Of a DNA stretch of 36,900 nucleotides, positions 1-8,895 are shown piece by piece (positions within the stretch are counted from its first letter, which is position 1; every line of letters begins with the position of its first letter). Under the pieces are notes generated by a model. The model was not told the origin of the DNA. It saw only the letters and a list, made by a program, of their open reading frames with translations, and did no database searches. This DNA is from RGIG8597 sp050872545. Its GTDB lineage: Bacteria; Spirochaetota; GWE2-31-10. Made by a program: the position numbers and the translations under genes. The DNA lies in NCBI GenBank assembly GCA_050872545.1, contig JBNMHA010000008.1, forward strand, positions 1 to 36,900. The letters run 5' to 3'.

Positions 1-216
1 AAAATCTTTGTCTCATTTTGTGTTCACTATCGGAATTTTTCTTACGAAAAATCCTAACGTTCACACAGTGATTATTTTTTTCGCCGGCTTTCGCCGTCTG
101 CAAAAAAAATCTTTGTCTCATTTTGTGTTCACTATCGGAATTTTTCTTGCGAAAAATCCTAACGTTCACACAGTGATTATTTTTTTCGCCGGCTTTCGCC
201 GTCTGCAAAAAAAATC
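1..216. repeat. 105-bp tandem repeat, two copies, truncated by window edge
   Basis: Bases 1-111 recur at 106-216 with a single difference, A44 versus G149. The period is exactly 105 bp. Copy one starts at the window edge, so the array may extend upstream. Each unit holds two potential hairpins. One is GGAATTTTT / AAAAATCC (32-54) with a short loop that contains the only substitution. The other is CGGC-TTTC-GCCG (85-96), which on the minus strand reads as a C-G stem closed by a GAAA (GNRA-type) tetraloop. The second hairpin is flanked by a T-run on the left and an A-run on the right, the wrong polarity for an intrinsic terminator on either strand. The period is a multiple of three, so one frame stays open through both copies, but nothing else suggests a gene. 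Function unknown. Confidence 0.9.
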
Positions 217-294
217 AAATACAAAACATTCATTACTGGCGTAATAATTGCTATTTCCTTAATCAAATGAAATAAATAAAGGAGACATTCAAGT

Positions 295-3200
295 ATGAAA
301 AAAAGTTCGTTTTTTTACATATTGATTTTAAGTTTTGCTCTGATTTTTTCCTGCACAAATGTAACAAACACCGATGTTGTTACGCAGGGTAAAAAAACTT
401 TGGCAATTCCTACATTTAATACTGATGATACTAAGGTGGAATACGGAACGATAATAAAATTTTCCTATTCACCAAGCGACGCAAACCTTTACTATACGAC
501 GGACGGAACTGAGCCGGATTTATCAAGTAAGGATTCCATTTTTTACGACCCAAGCAGAGGAATCGAGTTGAAAGAATCCTGCACGATTAAAGCACGACTC
601 TATCACAGCAATTACAATTCATCGCCGGTTGTAGAAAAGAAGTTTTCTGTTTACATTGCTGAACCGACTATTTTACCGGACAGCGCAGAAATTACAACAA
701 CAGACGAAATTGCACTCTCTCATAAGATGTTCGGCACGAAAATTTACTACACGACAGACGGAAGCAAACCTACCGAAGATTTGGACGAATACGAAAAGCC
801 GTTTGCGCTTGCGGCAGGAACTTACACGATAAAAGCGATTGCGGTAAGAGGCGGCGTGAAATCAAAAATTGCGGAACATATTTACACTGTTATTGACGCA
901 AACGGAGCCTATCTTGATAAACTTGAAGTTGTAAACGGCGGAAAAAATTACCTCGAAAATTTCAAGAAAACCCAAAACAGTTATACAGTCGGAGTTCCAT
1001 TCGGAATAAACACTGTTACAATTAAAGCCGAAAGTTCTTCTAGCAAAGTGCAAATACTCGGCAGCGAAGAATTAACATTGGCACCGGGAGTTACACAGGA
1101 TGTTTCTATTTTAGTAACATCCAATGCGGATTCAAGCAAAACCAACATGTACAGATTGTCAATTACACAAGCACCGGAAAATGCTTCTGATGATTCCAAA
1201 TTATCATCATTGGATTTGCGAACAGGCGACAGACTTATTACATTCTCTCCGGCATTTTCCGGCAGCGTGACAGATTATGTCGCAACCGTAGATTATTCTG
1301 TTACTTCAGTTACAATGTCATTTACTGTTAATGATGTTAGTGCAGTTACAGATAAAGTTTCGGGAGCAACTTATAATTTAAGTGAAGGCGAGAATACTTT
1401 AAGTGTAAAAGTAACGGCTGAAAATAAAATTAACACTACAACGTACACAATAAAAGTAACAAGAAAAGCCGAAGAGAACAGCAATGCTAATTTAAAAAGC
1501 GTTACAGTAGCCGGAAAATCAATACCTGTTTCTGATGATATGACAGCCTCATCTTCTGATTCAAAAGTGCGAATTGTTGCAACACCTGAAAAAGACGGTG
1601 CGTTTGTGGAAATTAACGATCAGTCGCTTACCGGAGTTGATGTAAGTGTACCTAGCACGGTAAATATTGTAGTAACGGCAGAAGATAAAACAACGCAGAA
1701 ATTTTATAGACTTATTTTAAATAAAGCAAGTTCTGCGGAGCTTACTTCATTAACTGTAAATGGTGAGAGTGTAACTATAGGAAGTTCTATGAGTTACACG
1801 ACTTCAGCAAGTACTGTTGCAAATATTGCGGTAATGGCAAAAGATGCTGCAAGCATTACTATTGATGGGCAGAGCGGAACAAGTTCATCTGTGACAATCT
1901 CGGCAGATAGCAGTACTGCTGCGAATAAAGTAGTAACAATCATATTAACTGCGGCAGACGGAAGTTCCGTAAGCTATAAATTGTCACTTATTTACAAACC
2001 TGTGATTACCGACAGAATTATTGTTCACTATCCTGTAAGTGGAAGCTATAAGAATATTTACGCTTGGGATTCAGTATCGGAGGAAAAAATATTTGGAGCA
2101 TGGCCCGGAAAGGAAATGGTGGATAACGATGGTGACGGCTGGTTTGATGTTGAAATTCTAAAAACTTCATGTAATTTGATTTTCAATAATCCGAAACAAA
2201 CAGGTAATCTTTCCCGTACTGCCGGTGAATGGTGGTACAAAGACGGAAAGTGGACAGAATATAATCCGGAAAGACCTGTAACACCTAGTGTTAAATTCAG
2301 TAAGGAAAGTGGAACTTATATTGAAAGCTTTCAAGTTACAATTTCTTCAACAAACAGTTCGGGTGATGTAATTTATTACACAACTGACGGTACAGAACCA
2401 ACAGCATCTTCTAATATATATACAAGTCCGATTACGATACCTGTCGGAACGACAACACTTAAAGCATTTGCTGTAAATGCAAAAGCTGATATTCCGGAAG
2501 GTGAAGTTAGTACTGTAATATACAAAATTGACGCAAACGCCGACCTTATAGCCCCTGTTATTATTGCAAACAAGCCAACTGGTCGCTATAAAGAAGCTCT
2601 TTCAGACATAAGTTTTACTATTACAGACAACAAGAGCGACGGATTTACCGTTTATTACACAATTGACGGTTCTGTTCCGAACACTTCTTCCCTTGTTTAT
2701 GCAACTTGTGCAGCAGGTTCAAATTCTGTGACAGGTAAAAATTTAAGTCTTGCAATGAACAACAGCATGACAGTTCGTCTTTTGGCAGTTGATAAAGCCG
2801 GAAATGAAAACGGTCCGAAAGCGTTCTATTATGCTTGTTCCGATGTGAATTATTCTGCCGACCGATGGGATCCAAGGCAGGAATCAATTTATTTCTTGCT
2901 TACTGCCCGTTGGTTTGACGGCGACCCGGAAAATACAATTGGAGATATGAACTGTTCTTGGACAGAAGCTCGTGCAAATGACAGTATTCCTTCATCCGAA
3001 GACGGTTTTACAGGTCCGGAAGATGTTACTTGGCGTGGAGATTTTAAAGGTCTTGTTGAAAAAATGGATTACATCAAATCGCTTGGTTTTACATGTATTT
3101 GGCTTACACCGATTGTTCAGAACAGAAGTCCTCTTTGTTATCATGGTTATCACGCTTGGAATATGTATAAAGAAGATGCTCGTCTTGTTTCTGACGGTTA

Positions 3201-5022
3201 TGACTTCCAGCGTGTAATTGATGAAGCGCATAAGAGAGGCATGAAAATCTGTCTTGATATTGTAATTAACCATTCCGGTCGATTCGGGCTTGAAAACTTT
3301 GCGGAAGTAAAATACAACCGTAATCCAGCGAATTTCCCTGTTCCTCAAGGTTGGGAAACCTTTAAGTATGATGAAAATGCTTATCAGGCGGCTTACAGTA
3401 ACTCAAGTTATGACTATATAAATTCTGTTTCGCAGAATTATCCTAATGGCTGGAGGTATGACGGTCTTCGCAGTCCGGGAAATTATCCTGCCGGTTGGAC
3501 AATAAAGATTGGAGATACTGATAAAGACGTGGGCGGAACTCCGATTCCTGCTTGGGCTGATTTTATTGGCGATGTTCGACCATTTACACAGGCTGATAAA
3601 GATACTTATGGTCTTAGTGATCAAAAACGATTCAATTATCCAACTACAGAGTCTTACTGTAAAACAATTGATGATGTAGGAACTCCGGGAAGTCTTACGC
3701 TTTCTGGTTATGCTAGCAGCAAACGCCGTATACGCGGACATAACACAGGCTTTCCTACAGGTTCCGGTTCATTTGATAATTATCCAGAGGCAAATCTTGA
3801 TTCATTGCATGAAGATTGCCCTGACTTGAATATTGAAAACCCTGCTGTTCAGGATTATATCGTGGGTGCATACAACCGCTATATTGACATGGGTGTTGAT
3901 ATGTTCCGTGTTGATACAGTAATGCACATGACAAAAGAAACTTTGAACGACCATTATTGGAACAGGTTCTTTGAAGAAGCGGCTACCCCAAAAGCAAAAG
4001 AGGCTCGCGGTGGTGCGGATTTCTTTATCTTTGGTGAAGTCGGAAACTTTGTTAATAATTTAAGCGATAAACCTGAACAACTTAGACAGAGCAATTACGT
4101 TTGGGATAATACAGTTTCCGGTCCTTTGGCCGGTAGCGGAGCAAGCAATAACCATTTGCTTAACGGAAATGAATACAGAGCAATCAACAAGGCTCATAAA
4201 GCTGTTCCAGAAAGTGATTATGTAGTTTCTGCAATTGATATTATTAGCCATAACGGTTTCTGTGATGGTGTCGGCGGTGCTTATGGGCGTGCGCTTAGTA
4301 ATTCTGATGCTTATTGGGATTCAACATATCTTACTTGGTATACAGATAGCCATGATTACGGTCCGAATAAAGGTGAAACACGTTGGAAGGGCGATTTTGC
4401 CGGTGCTTGGTCAATGCTCTTTACATTCCGTGGAATTCCAATCGTTTATTATGGTTCGGAAATTCGCTTTGCCGCAGGAAAACCAAATGACTGGCCGGGC
4501 GGTGGCGGTAATGGCGTAAATATGTCGCTTGAAAAAACAGGACGTTCATATTACGGAGCACACCTCGAAGGTTCTGTTAGTGCAACTGACTTTGGAGAAT
4601 ATACAGCTAGTGGCGAAGTTGCAACAACTTTAAGCAGTGAGCTTTCTAAGCATTTGCGTGACTTGAATAGAATCCGACTGGCAGTTCCGGCTTTGCAGAT
4701 GGGGCAGTATTCAACAGAAGGACATACCGGCGGTTGGGCAGGTTATAAGCGGCGCTACACAGGAACGAATAAAATAACCGGCGAATCTGTAGATTCTTAC
4801 GCGCTTGTCGGAGTCGGTGCCGGTGCACACAGCTGGACAGGTGTTCTTTCCGGTGAGTATGTGGATATAATTTCCGGTGATACTGTAAGTGCGAATGGCG
4901 GAAGCATTTCTGTTTCTGCACACGGCTCTGATGATGCGGCTCTTGTTGTTCTTGTAAAAACAGGTCTTGCAACCGCAGCGCCGGGAAAAGTTGCAAAAGA
5001 AAGTCCGTATTTAGGCTTTTAA
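295..5022 (+). CDS. Multidomain GH13 alpha-amylase-family lipoprotein
   Basis: Predicted surface or periplasmic alpha-glucan hydrolase of 1575 residues. The N-terminus is a lipoprotein signal with lipobox LIFSC and lipidated Cys20. Two chitobiase C-terminal-like modules (about 36-200, YYTTDG motifs) are followed by four Cadherin-like beta-sandwich repeats (about 206-568). Next come a CBM26-like starch-binding module (about 570-665, Trp-rich) and two more YYTxDG modules (about 670-850). The GH13 barrel starts near 863. Its conserved regions are all visible: DIVINH (988-993), MFRVDTVMH with nucleophile Asp1207, FGEV with acid/base Glu1248, and TDSHD (His1353, Asp1354). An AAAGGAG site at 278-284 precedes the ATG. 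The catalytic residues are intact, so it should be active. Exact specificity (amylase, neopullulanase or amylopullulanase) cannot be read from sequence. Known from the families: such modules bind starch or act as spacers. Inferred: it supplies maltodextrins to the cytoplasmic pullulanase at 33557-35767. Confidence 0.9.
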   Translation: MKKSSFFYILILSFALIFSCTNVTNTDVVTQGKKTLAIPTFNTDDTKVEYGTIIKFSYSPSDANLYYTTDGTEPDLSSKDSIFYDPSRGIELKESCTIKARLYHSNYNSSPVVEKKFSVYIAEPTILPDSAEITTTDEIALSHKMFGTKIYYTTDGSKPTEDLDEYEKPFALAAGTYTIKAIAVRGGVKSKIAEHIYTVIDANGAYLDKLEVVNGGKNYLENFKKTQNSYTVGVPFGINTVTIKAESSSSKVQILGSEELTLAPGVTQDVSILVTSNADSSKTNMYRLSITQAPENASDDSKLSSLDLRTGDRLITFSPAFSGSVTDYVATVDYSVTSVTMSFTVNDVSAVTDKVSGATYNLSEGENTLSVKVTAENKINTTTYTIKVTRKAEENSNANLKSVTVAGKSIPVSDDMTASSSDSKVRIVATPEKDGAFVEINDQSLTGVDVSVPSTVNIVVTAEDKTTQKFYRLILNKASSAELTSLTVNGESVTIGSSMSYTTSASTVANIAVMAKDAASITIDGQSGTSSSVTISADSSTAANKVVTIILTAADGSSVSYKLSLIYKPVITDRIIVHYPVSGSYKNIYAWDSVSEEKIFGAWPGKEMVDNDGDGWFDVEILKTSCNLIFNNPKQTGNLSRTAGEWWYKDGKWTEYNPERPVTPSVKFSKESGTYIESFQVTISSTNSSGDVIYYTTDGTEPTASSNIYTSPITIPVGTTTLKAFAVNAKADIPEGEVSTVIYKIDANADLIAPVIIANKPTGRYKEALSDISFTITDNKSDGFTVYYTIDGSVPNTSSLVYATCAAGSNSVTGKNLSLAMNNSMTVRLLAVDKAGNENGPKAFYYACSDVNYSADRWDPRQESIYFLLTARWFDGDPENTIGDMNCSWTEARANDSIPSSEDGFTGPEDVTWRGDFKGLVEKMDYIKSLGFTCIWLTPIVQNRSPLCYHGYHAWNMYKEDARLVSDGYDFQRVIDEAHKRGMKICLDIVINHSGRFGLENFAEVKYNRNPANFPVPQGWETFKYDENAYQAAYSNSSYDYINSVSQNYPNGWRYDGLRSPGNYPAGWTIKIGDTDKDVGGTPIPAWADFIGDVRPFTQADKDTYGLSDQKRFNYPTTESYCKTIDDVGTPGSLTLSGYASSKRRIRGHNTGFPTGSGSFDNYPEANLDSLHEDCPDLNIENPAVQDYIVGAYNRYIDMGVDMFRVDTVMHMTKETLNDHYWNRFFEEAATPKAKEARGGADFFIFGEVGNFVNNLSDKPEQLRQSNYVWDNTVSGPLAGSGASNNHLLNGNEYRAINKAHKAVPESDYVVSAIDIISHNGFCDGVGGAYGRALSNSDAYWDSTYLTWYTDSHDYGPNKGETRWKGDFAGAWSMLFTFRGIPIVYYGSEIRFAAGKPNDWPGGGGNGVNMSLEKTGRSYYGAHLEGSVSATDFGEYTASGEVATTLSSELSKHLRDLNRIRLAVPALQMGQYSTEGHTGGWAGYKRRYTGTNKITGESVDSYALVGVGAGAHSWTGVLSGEYVDIISGDTVSANGGSISVSAHGSDDAALVVLVKTGLATAAPGKVAKESPYLGF

Positions 5023-5043
5023 GGTAATTTTATAACGATTTCC

Positions 5044-5091
5044 AATCCCGAAACTTTCTTCTTCAAAGTTGAATGTTTCGGGATTTTTTTT
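5044..5091 (+). terminator. Intrinsic terminator of the amylase gene
   Basis: Perfect 11-bp arms AATCCCGAAAC (5044-5054) and GTTTCGGGATT (5075-5085) run into a T-tract ending at 5091, starting 22 bp after the stop codon. An inner AACTTT/AAAGTT pairing offers an alternative fold. The amylase is therefore probably transcribed alone. Confidence 0.9.
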
Positions 5092-5183
5092 GCTTTATTG
5101 TAAGTTGTTGGTTTTGTATTCTGTTTTGGAATTAGGGTCTGTCCCTTTGTTGTGAACAGCTGTAACTGGTAAAAAATTGGAAT

Positions 5184-5239
5184 AAAAAAAGGACTGCCTG
5201 AAAGAATGATAAAAACATTCTGATTTTCAGAGGCAGTCC
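5184..5239 (-). terminator. Intrinsic terminator of adk
   Basis: Read on the minus strand, GGACTGCC and its complement form an outer stem, with CTGAAA/TTTCAG and AGAATG/CATTCT pairings inside. The stem is followed by a T-run (A-run at 5184-5190 on plus). It lies 16 bp beyond the adk stop codon and faces the amylase terminator across a short non-coding gap. Confidence 0.88.
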
Positions 5240-5255
5240 CAATTGCAGAAACAGA

Positions 5256-5885
5256 TTATTTTTTTAACTTGCTCTGCAGTTCGTTAAATACAGCTTCCGG
5301 TGTGCCTGTTGCATCTATGGAAATTACTTTTCCCAGCTTTGTATAGTAATCAAGTAATGGTTCTGTTTGACTGTGGTAAACTTTCAGTCTGTTTTGAATT
5401 GCGTCTGTAGCATCGTCCGGACGGATGATAAGAGCTGCCCCACAGTTATCACAAACGCCTTCAACTTTAGGTTTATTTGTTTCTATATGGAAAATCGCCT
5501 GACATGACGGACATGTTCTTCTACCGCCTAAGCGACGAACAACTTCTGCATCGGCAATATCAAAGTAAACCGCTGCATCAGCTTCATCAATTTTACTCCA
5601 AGCTTCAGCCTGAACCATTGTTCTGGGAAATCCGTCAAGAATGTAACCGTTTTTGCAATCGTCTTCTTTTACACGGTTTTCTACAAGAGAAATTGTCAGT
5701 TCATCCGGAACGAGTTCACCTGCGTCGAGGATTGCCTTTACTTTTTTTCCCAATTCGGTTTGATTCTTAATATTTGCGCGGAAAATATCTCCGGTACTTA
5801 TGTGAGGAATTCCTGCACTTTCTTTCAGTTGTTTAGCAATAGTTCCCTTTCCGGCACCGGGAGCTCCAAAAAAAATTAACTTCAT
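5256..5885 (-). CDS. adk: Adenylate kinase
   Basis: Catalyses ATP + AMP to 2 ADP in the cytoplasm. The 209-residue protein opens with the P-loop GAPGAGKGT (8-16). It continues with the NMP-binding segment (STGDIFR, 30-36) and the DGFPRT motif (84-89). The LID carries four cysteines, Cys125, Cys128, Cys145 and Cys148, in the CxxC...CxxC layout known to bind a structural metal in Gram-positive-type adenylate kinases. Length is normal for the long LID form. GAAGGA at 5892-5897 precedes the ATG. It follows the RNA methyltransferase gene by 67 bp on the same strand and ends at a strong terminator, so the two may be cotranscribed. No anomalies. Confidence 0.97.
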   Translation of the reverse strand: MKLIFFGAPGAGKGTIAKQLKESAGIPHISTGDIFRANIKNQTELGKKVKAILDAGELVPDELTISLVENRVKEDDCKNGYILDGFPRTMVQAEAWSKIDEADAAVYFDIADAEVVRRLGGRRTCPSCQAIFHIETNKPKVEGVCDNCGAALIIRPDDATDAIQNRLKVYHSQTEPLLDYYTKLGKVISIDATGTPEAVFNELQSKLKK

Positions 5886-5952
5886 AATATTTCCTTCAAA
5901 ATAAAATATGCGTGATAATAGGCAAAATCAATGATGATGTCAAGAATCATGC

Positions 5953-7158
5953 TTACAAACGAAAGAACAGTGCCGCAACGGGCAGTCCTCCGTTTTTAAA
6001 AATCCATTTCTTTTCATAGTAAATTTTCATTGCCTTTTCAGCTTCTTCATCCGGAACAATAACAAGCACATCGCAATTTTTATAATGCTGTTTTAAGTGA
6101 CTGCCGATTTTGGCAAAAAATGTTTTCTTGTCAATTTTTAATCTTTTTCCATAAGGCGGATTAAAAATCAGCAACATTTTCTCTTTAGTCGGAATTAATT
6201 TTTTTGTTGTCCTGAAAAAATCAGTAGGCATTAAATGAATCGCCGGTTTATCGGAGCGGTCAGTAAAATTATTAACAGTATTTAAACCGAGATTGGCTGC
6301 ATTTTCGGATGTCAGTCGTATATTTTCCTTATTAATATCACTTCCGAAGATTTGCAGATTATCGGAAAAAATATTGCCGAATGCAACCGGCTGCTGTCGT
6401 GCAATAAAGTTAAAAGCTGACTCGGAATATACGGGCCAATGTTGAAATGCAAAAGTGCGCAGAGAGGCGAGTTTGCCTTGTAGTTTCCCGTTTAGCAGTG
6501 CGGCTTCTGCAAGAAATGTTCCGCTGCCGCACATCGGGTCGTAAACCGTATCATAATGACTTTCGGGGAATTCCGTTGCGATTCGTTCCATTAAAAGCGA
6601 CGCAAGATTTTCACGCAGCGGAGCGTCTGCGGTATAAATTTTGTATCCGCGCCGTTGAAGTGATTCGCCACAGCAATCGAGACTTACTGTACATCTGTCA
6701 TTTATAATACGGATATAAACTGTTTGTTCCTGCGGCGAAGTGTCATTTCCAACCATTGAAATGAATGCTTTTTTTGCATGTTCGGCGACTGCGTCACTGT
6801 GGTAAAGTCTGGATTTCGCAGTTGATACGGAAAAATCAGGAATGCACTTGGGCGGCAGATAAAGTTCCCAAGCGATTTCATTTTTTAGATGACGCATTAA
6901 CATTGAAAAATTAGTAGCTTTAAATTCTGCAAGCCGCATTAATATTCTGATTGCACCGCAGCATGACAAAGCAGCTTGTATCATTTGTTGAATTTTTGCG
7001 GTAAATAAAATTCCGCCTGTTTCAACATTGTCGATTTGAGTAATTCCGGCATTTTGCAGTTCCTGAACGCCGATGTCTTCAAAACCCGGCGGATAAACAG
7101 CAAAAAATTGGTGCGTTTTGCCTTTAACTTGTATTTTAATTCTTCTTTCCAGTGACAT
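5953..7158 (-). CDS. THUMP-type class I RNA methyltransferase (RlmL/UPF0020 family)
   Basis: Predicted SAM-dependent guanine-N2 methyltransferase acting on rRNA or tRNA. A THUMP-like N-terminal region (to about residue 165) precedes a Rossmann methyltransferase domain. The SAM-binding motif DPMCGSGTF starts at residue 207. The catalytic NPPYGKR motif starts at 333 and is the N-P-P-Y signature of N2-guanine methylation. The frame extends to a TTG at 7167, but the ATG at 7158 gives the natural MSLERR start and 401 residues. No Shine-Dalgarno is visible, and a TATAGT box lies only about 8 bp upstream, so a nearly leaderless message is possible. It resembles the N-terminal half of RlmL without the RlmK half. 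The exact target base is unknown. Confidence 0.85.
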   Translation of the reverse strand: MSLERRIKIQVKGKTHQFFAVYPPGFEDIGVQELQNAGITQIDNVETGGILFTAKIQQMIQAALSCCGAIRILMRLAEFKATNFSMLMRHLKNEIAWELYLPPKCIPDFSVSTAKSRLYHSDAVAEHAKKAFISMVGNDTSPQEQTVYIRIINDRCTVSLDCCGESLQRRGYKIYTADAPLRENLASLLMERIATEFPESHYDTVYDPMCGSGTFLAEAALLNGKLQGKLASLRTFAFQHWPVYSESAFNFIARQQPVAFGNIFSDNLQIFGSDINKENIRLTSENAANLGLNTVNNFTDRSDKPAIHLMPTDFFRTTKKLIPTKEKMLLIFNPPYGKRLKIDKKTFFAKIGSHLKQHYKNCDVLVIVPDEEAEKAMKIYYEKKWIFKNGGLPVAALFFRL

Positions 7159-7221
7159 AGCAGTCAACTATAATTTAATTTATAAATTCTGCAATTAATT
7201 TTACTGAAAAGCTTTCAGTCA

Positions 7222-7250
7222 TTGAATTTTTAACTGTGAACTAATATACT
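7222..7250 (+). promoter_or_regulatory. Sigma-70-type promoter for the trmH operon
   Basis: TTGAAT (7222-7227), a 17-bp spacer and TATACT (7245-7250) give a near-consensus housekeeping promoter. The expected start near 7257 leaves a leader of about 31 nt containing a GCGAGGA site (7275-7281) before the ATG at 7288. It lies in the divergent gap with the RNA methyltransferase. Confidence 0.75.
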
Positions 7251-7287
7251 GCACAGCAATTTATTCTTTTAACTGCGAGGATTTCTC

Positions 7288-8196
7288 ATGTCAAAAAAAA
7301 TTATAGATCATCAAAATGTTTTTGATTATCGCAACAAAAAAAACGGCAAAAAAAAGTTCGGCAAAGATAAGCCGCTTCCGTTTGTTTCCGGCAAAAGTTC
7401 TTATGATTCCGACAATAAAAAATTATCAAAAAACGATGACGAAAATAGCAGGGCAGAGAATAATCTTCACAAAAAGAAAAAAGAAGAGCAGCTTTACTGC
7501 GGTGTGCATACATGTCATGCAATTTTTAAACAGCGCAGAAGTGACATTATAAAAGTTTACTTGGTGAAAGAATTGGTGAAAGAGTTCGGTGAACTGCTGA
7601 AATTTTGCAGTACAAAAAAAATTGCTTACCGAATTGTTGATGAACAAGACTTGAAAAAACTTACAGATTCAACTCATCACGAAGGCATTGCAGTGCTGAC
7701 AAAGTTTGTAAAAACCAAAAACCTTGCAGACTTACCGGCTGCTGCTCCGATTTTATGGCTTGACGGAGTAGTAAATCCGCATAATATCGGAATTATGATG
7801 CGAATAATGGCGCATTTCGGCTGGCAGCATTTAGTTGTTAATGGCACAAAAACCGTAATTTCTCCGGCAGCAGCACGAATGAGCGAGGGCGGCTGCGAAT
7901 TTGTGACACTTTATGGAATTGATTCTGCAAAAGAATTTGTCTTGTGGGCAAAGAAGAACGGTTACAAAATAGTCGGAACATCGAGCCACAGCAGCCTTTC
8001 GGTTTATGAATATTCAATGTGCAGAAAAATGATTTTTGTTGTGGGACAGGAAGCCGACGGCATTTCTAAAGAAGTAATGCGGCTGCTTGATGAATCGCTG
8101 ATAATTCCGGGAACTGGTAACGTGGAAAGCTTGAATGTATCTGTTGCCGGCGGTATTTTCCTAAGCGAATACACTCGTCAGATAGGGATAAAATAA
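7288..8196 (+). CDS. TrmH/SpoU-family RNA 2'-O-methyltransferase
   Basis: SAM-dependent 2'-O-ribose methyltransferase for rRNA or tRNA, with the trefoil-knot SPOUT fold. It has 302 residues. The first 66 are a lysine-rich, low-complexity extension, probably RNA-binding or disordered. A SpoU substrate-binding domain (about 69-140) follows. The SPOUT domain carries motif 1 around NPHNIGIMMR (163-172), motif 2 VGQEADGIS (about 252-260) and motif 3 LNVSVAGGIFLSE (about 283-295). It is first in a two-gene operon from the 7222-7250 promoter and overlaps the next gene by one base (TAATG). It is closest in layout to RlmB-type enzymes, but the subfamily is not certain. Confidence 0.9.
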   Translation: MSKKIIDHQNVFDYRNKKNGKKKFGKDKPLPFVSGKSSYDSDNKKLSKNDDENSRAENNLHKKKKEEQLYCGVHTCHAIFKQRRSDIIKVYLVKELVKEFGELLKFCSTKKIAYRIVDEQDLKKLTDSTHHEGIAVLTKFVKTKNLADLPAAAPILWLDGVVNPHNIGIMMRIMAHFGWQHLVVNGTKTVISPAAARMSEGGCEFVTLYGIDSAKEFVLWAKKNGYKIVGTSSHSSLSVYEYSMCRKMIFVVGQEADGISKEVMRLLDESLIIPGTGNVESLNVSVAGGIFLSEYTRQIGIK

Positions 8197-8804
8197 TGGT
8201 TTCACAGCTTCTTTCTTTACCGGTAAATATTCCGTTTAAGCGTATCTACAATCGAATGGGACAGCGTGTTTCTACTGAAATTTCCGCAGATATGAAAGAT
8301 AAAATTGACAGAACAATTAACAAAGCATTCATGATTTGTGAACTGAAAGCGCGCTACGGTATTTTCGATGTAAAAAGTAATGACGGAAAAAATATTGTCA
8401 TCGAAACAGAAACTTTTGTGTCCGAAAGTTTTTGCAATCTGATAAGAAATTGCGGCAAAATTGCGCTTTTTGCTGTTACAATCGGCGATAAATTGATGGA
8501 AAAGCGGCAAATGTTTCTTGATGACAGTGAAATATTCAATGCGGTAGTTTATGACGCTGTCGGTTCGGAGATTGCCGAAGAAGGTGCTGAATATATGCAT
8601 TATTTTTTAGGTAAAATAGCGGCATCTAAAGGCGGCAGTATAATGAAAAGGCGTTTCAGTCCGGGATATTCTGATATGAGCCTTGAAATGCAGAAAAAAG
8701 TTTTTAAACTGCTGAATCCTGAAGCCATTGGAATTCGGCTTTCATCTTCTTGTCTGATGATTCCGGAAAAATCGGTTACTGCATTTGTTGGAATCGAAGG
8801 TTAA
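8196..8804 (+). CDS. Stand-alone MetH activation-domain protein
   Basis: The 202-residue protein resembles the C-terminal SAM-binding reactivation domain of B12-dependent methionine synthase. Diagnostic stretches are RRFSPGYSDMSLEMQ (from about residue 152) and LSSSCLMIPEKSVTAFVGI (about 181-199), matching the family R-x-S-x-G-Y-x-D and MxPxKSV-x-A-x-x-G patterns. Established knowledge: in some bacteria, for example Thermotoga, this domain is a separate polypeptide that reactivates a MetH lacking it. Inferred: this organism has a split methionine synthase whose catalytic part lies elsewhere. The start codon overlaps the trmH stop by one base, giving tight translational coupling. The link to an RNA methyltransferase could reflect SAM supply or simple operon packing. 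Confidence 0.8.
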   Translation: MVSQLLSLPVNIPFKRIYNRMGQRVSTEISADMKDKIDRTINKAFMICELKARYGIFDVKSNDGKNIVIETETFVSESFCNLIRNCGKIALFAVTIGDKLMEKRQMFLDDSEIFNAVVYDAVGSEIAEEGAEYMHYFLGKIAASKGGSIMKRRFSPGYSDMSLEMQKKVFKLLNPEAIGIRLSSSCLMIPEKSVTAFVGIEG

Positions 8805-8830
8805 TTAATATTAGACACTGATTCGGTAAT

Positions 8831-8894
8831 AAAAAAGCGAGATGAAAGTACATGCAAAAGTGCAGTTCGGCTTTCAAACTCGCATTCTTTTTTT
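8831..8894. terminator. Bidirectional intrinsic terminator between metH-activator gene and pgi
   Basis: GCGAG-AT-GAAAG pairs with CTTTC-AAA-CTCGC, with a TGCA/TGCA pairing in the loop. An A-run (8831-8836) lies on one side and a T-run (8888-8894) on the other, so it can stop both convergent units. The pgi stop codon is two bases beyond it. Confidence 0.87.
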
Positions 8895-8895
8895 A

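Noticed and set aside
8..244. Open frame of 78 codons through the tandem repeat
   Set aside because: It is open only because the 105-bp unit is a multiple of three. It has no ribosome-binding site, and the repeat is better explained as non-coding hairpin units.
5130..5150. AGGGTCTGTCCCT short inverted repeat
   Set aside because: Only four base pairs around a 5-nt loop, with no T-run or neighbouring gene signal. Too weak to call.
5903..5931. Minus-strand TTGATT-17-TATTTT in front of adk
   Set aside because: The predicted start point would fall inside the adk Shine-Dalgarno, so the message would lack a usable leader. Cotranscription with the upstream methyltransferase is more likely.
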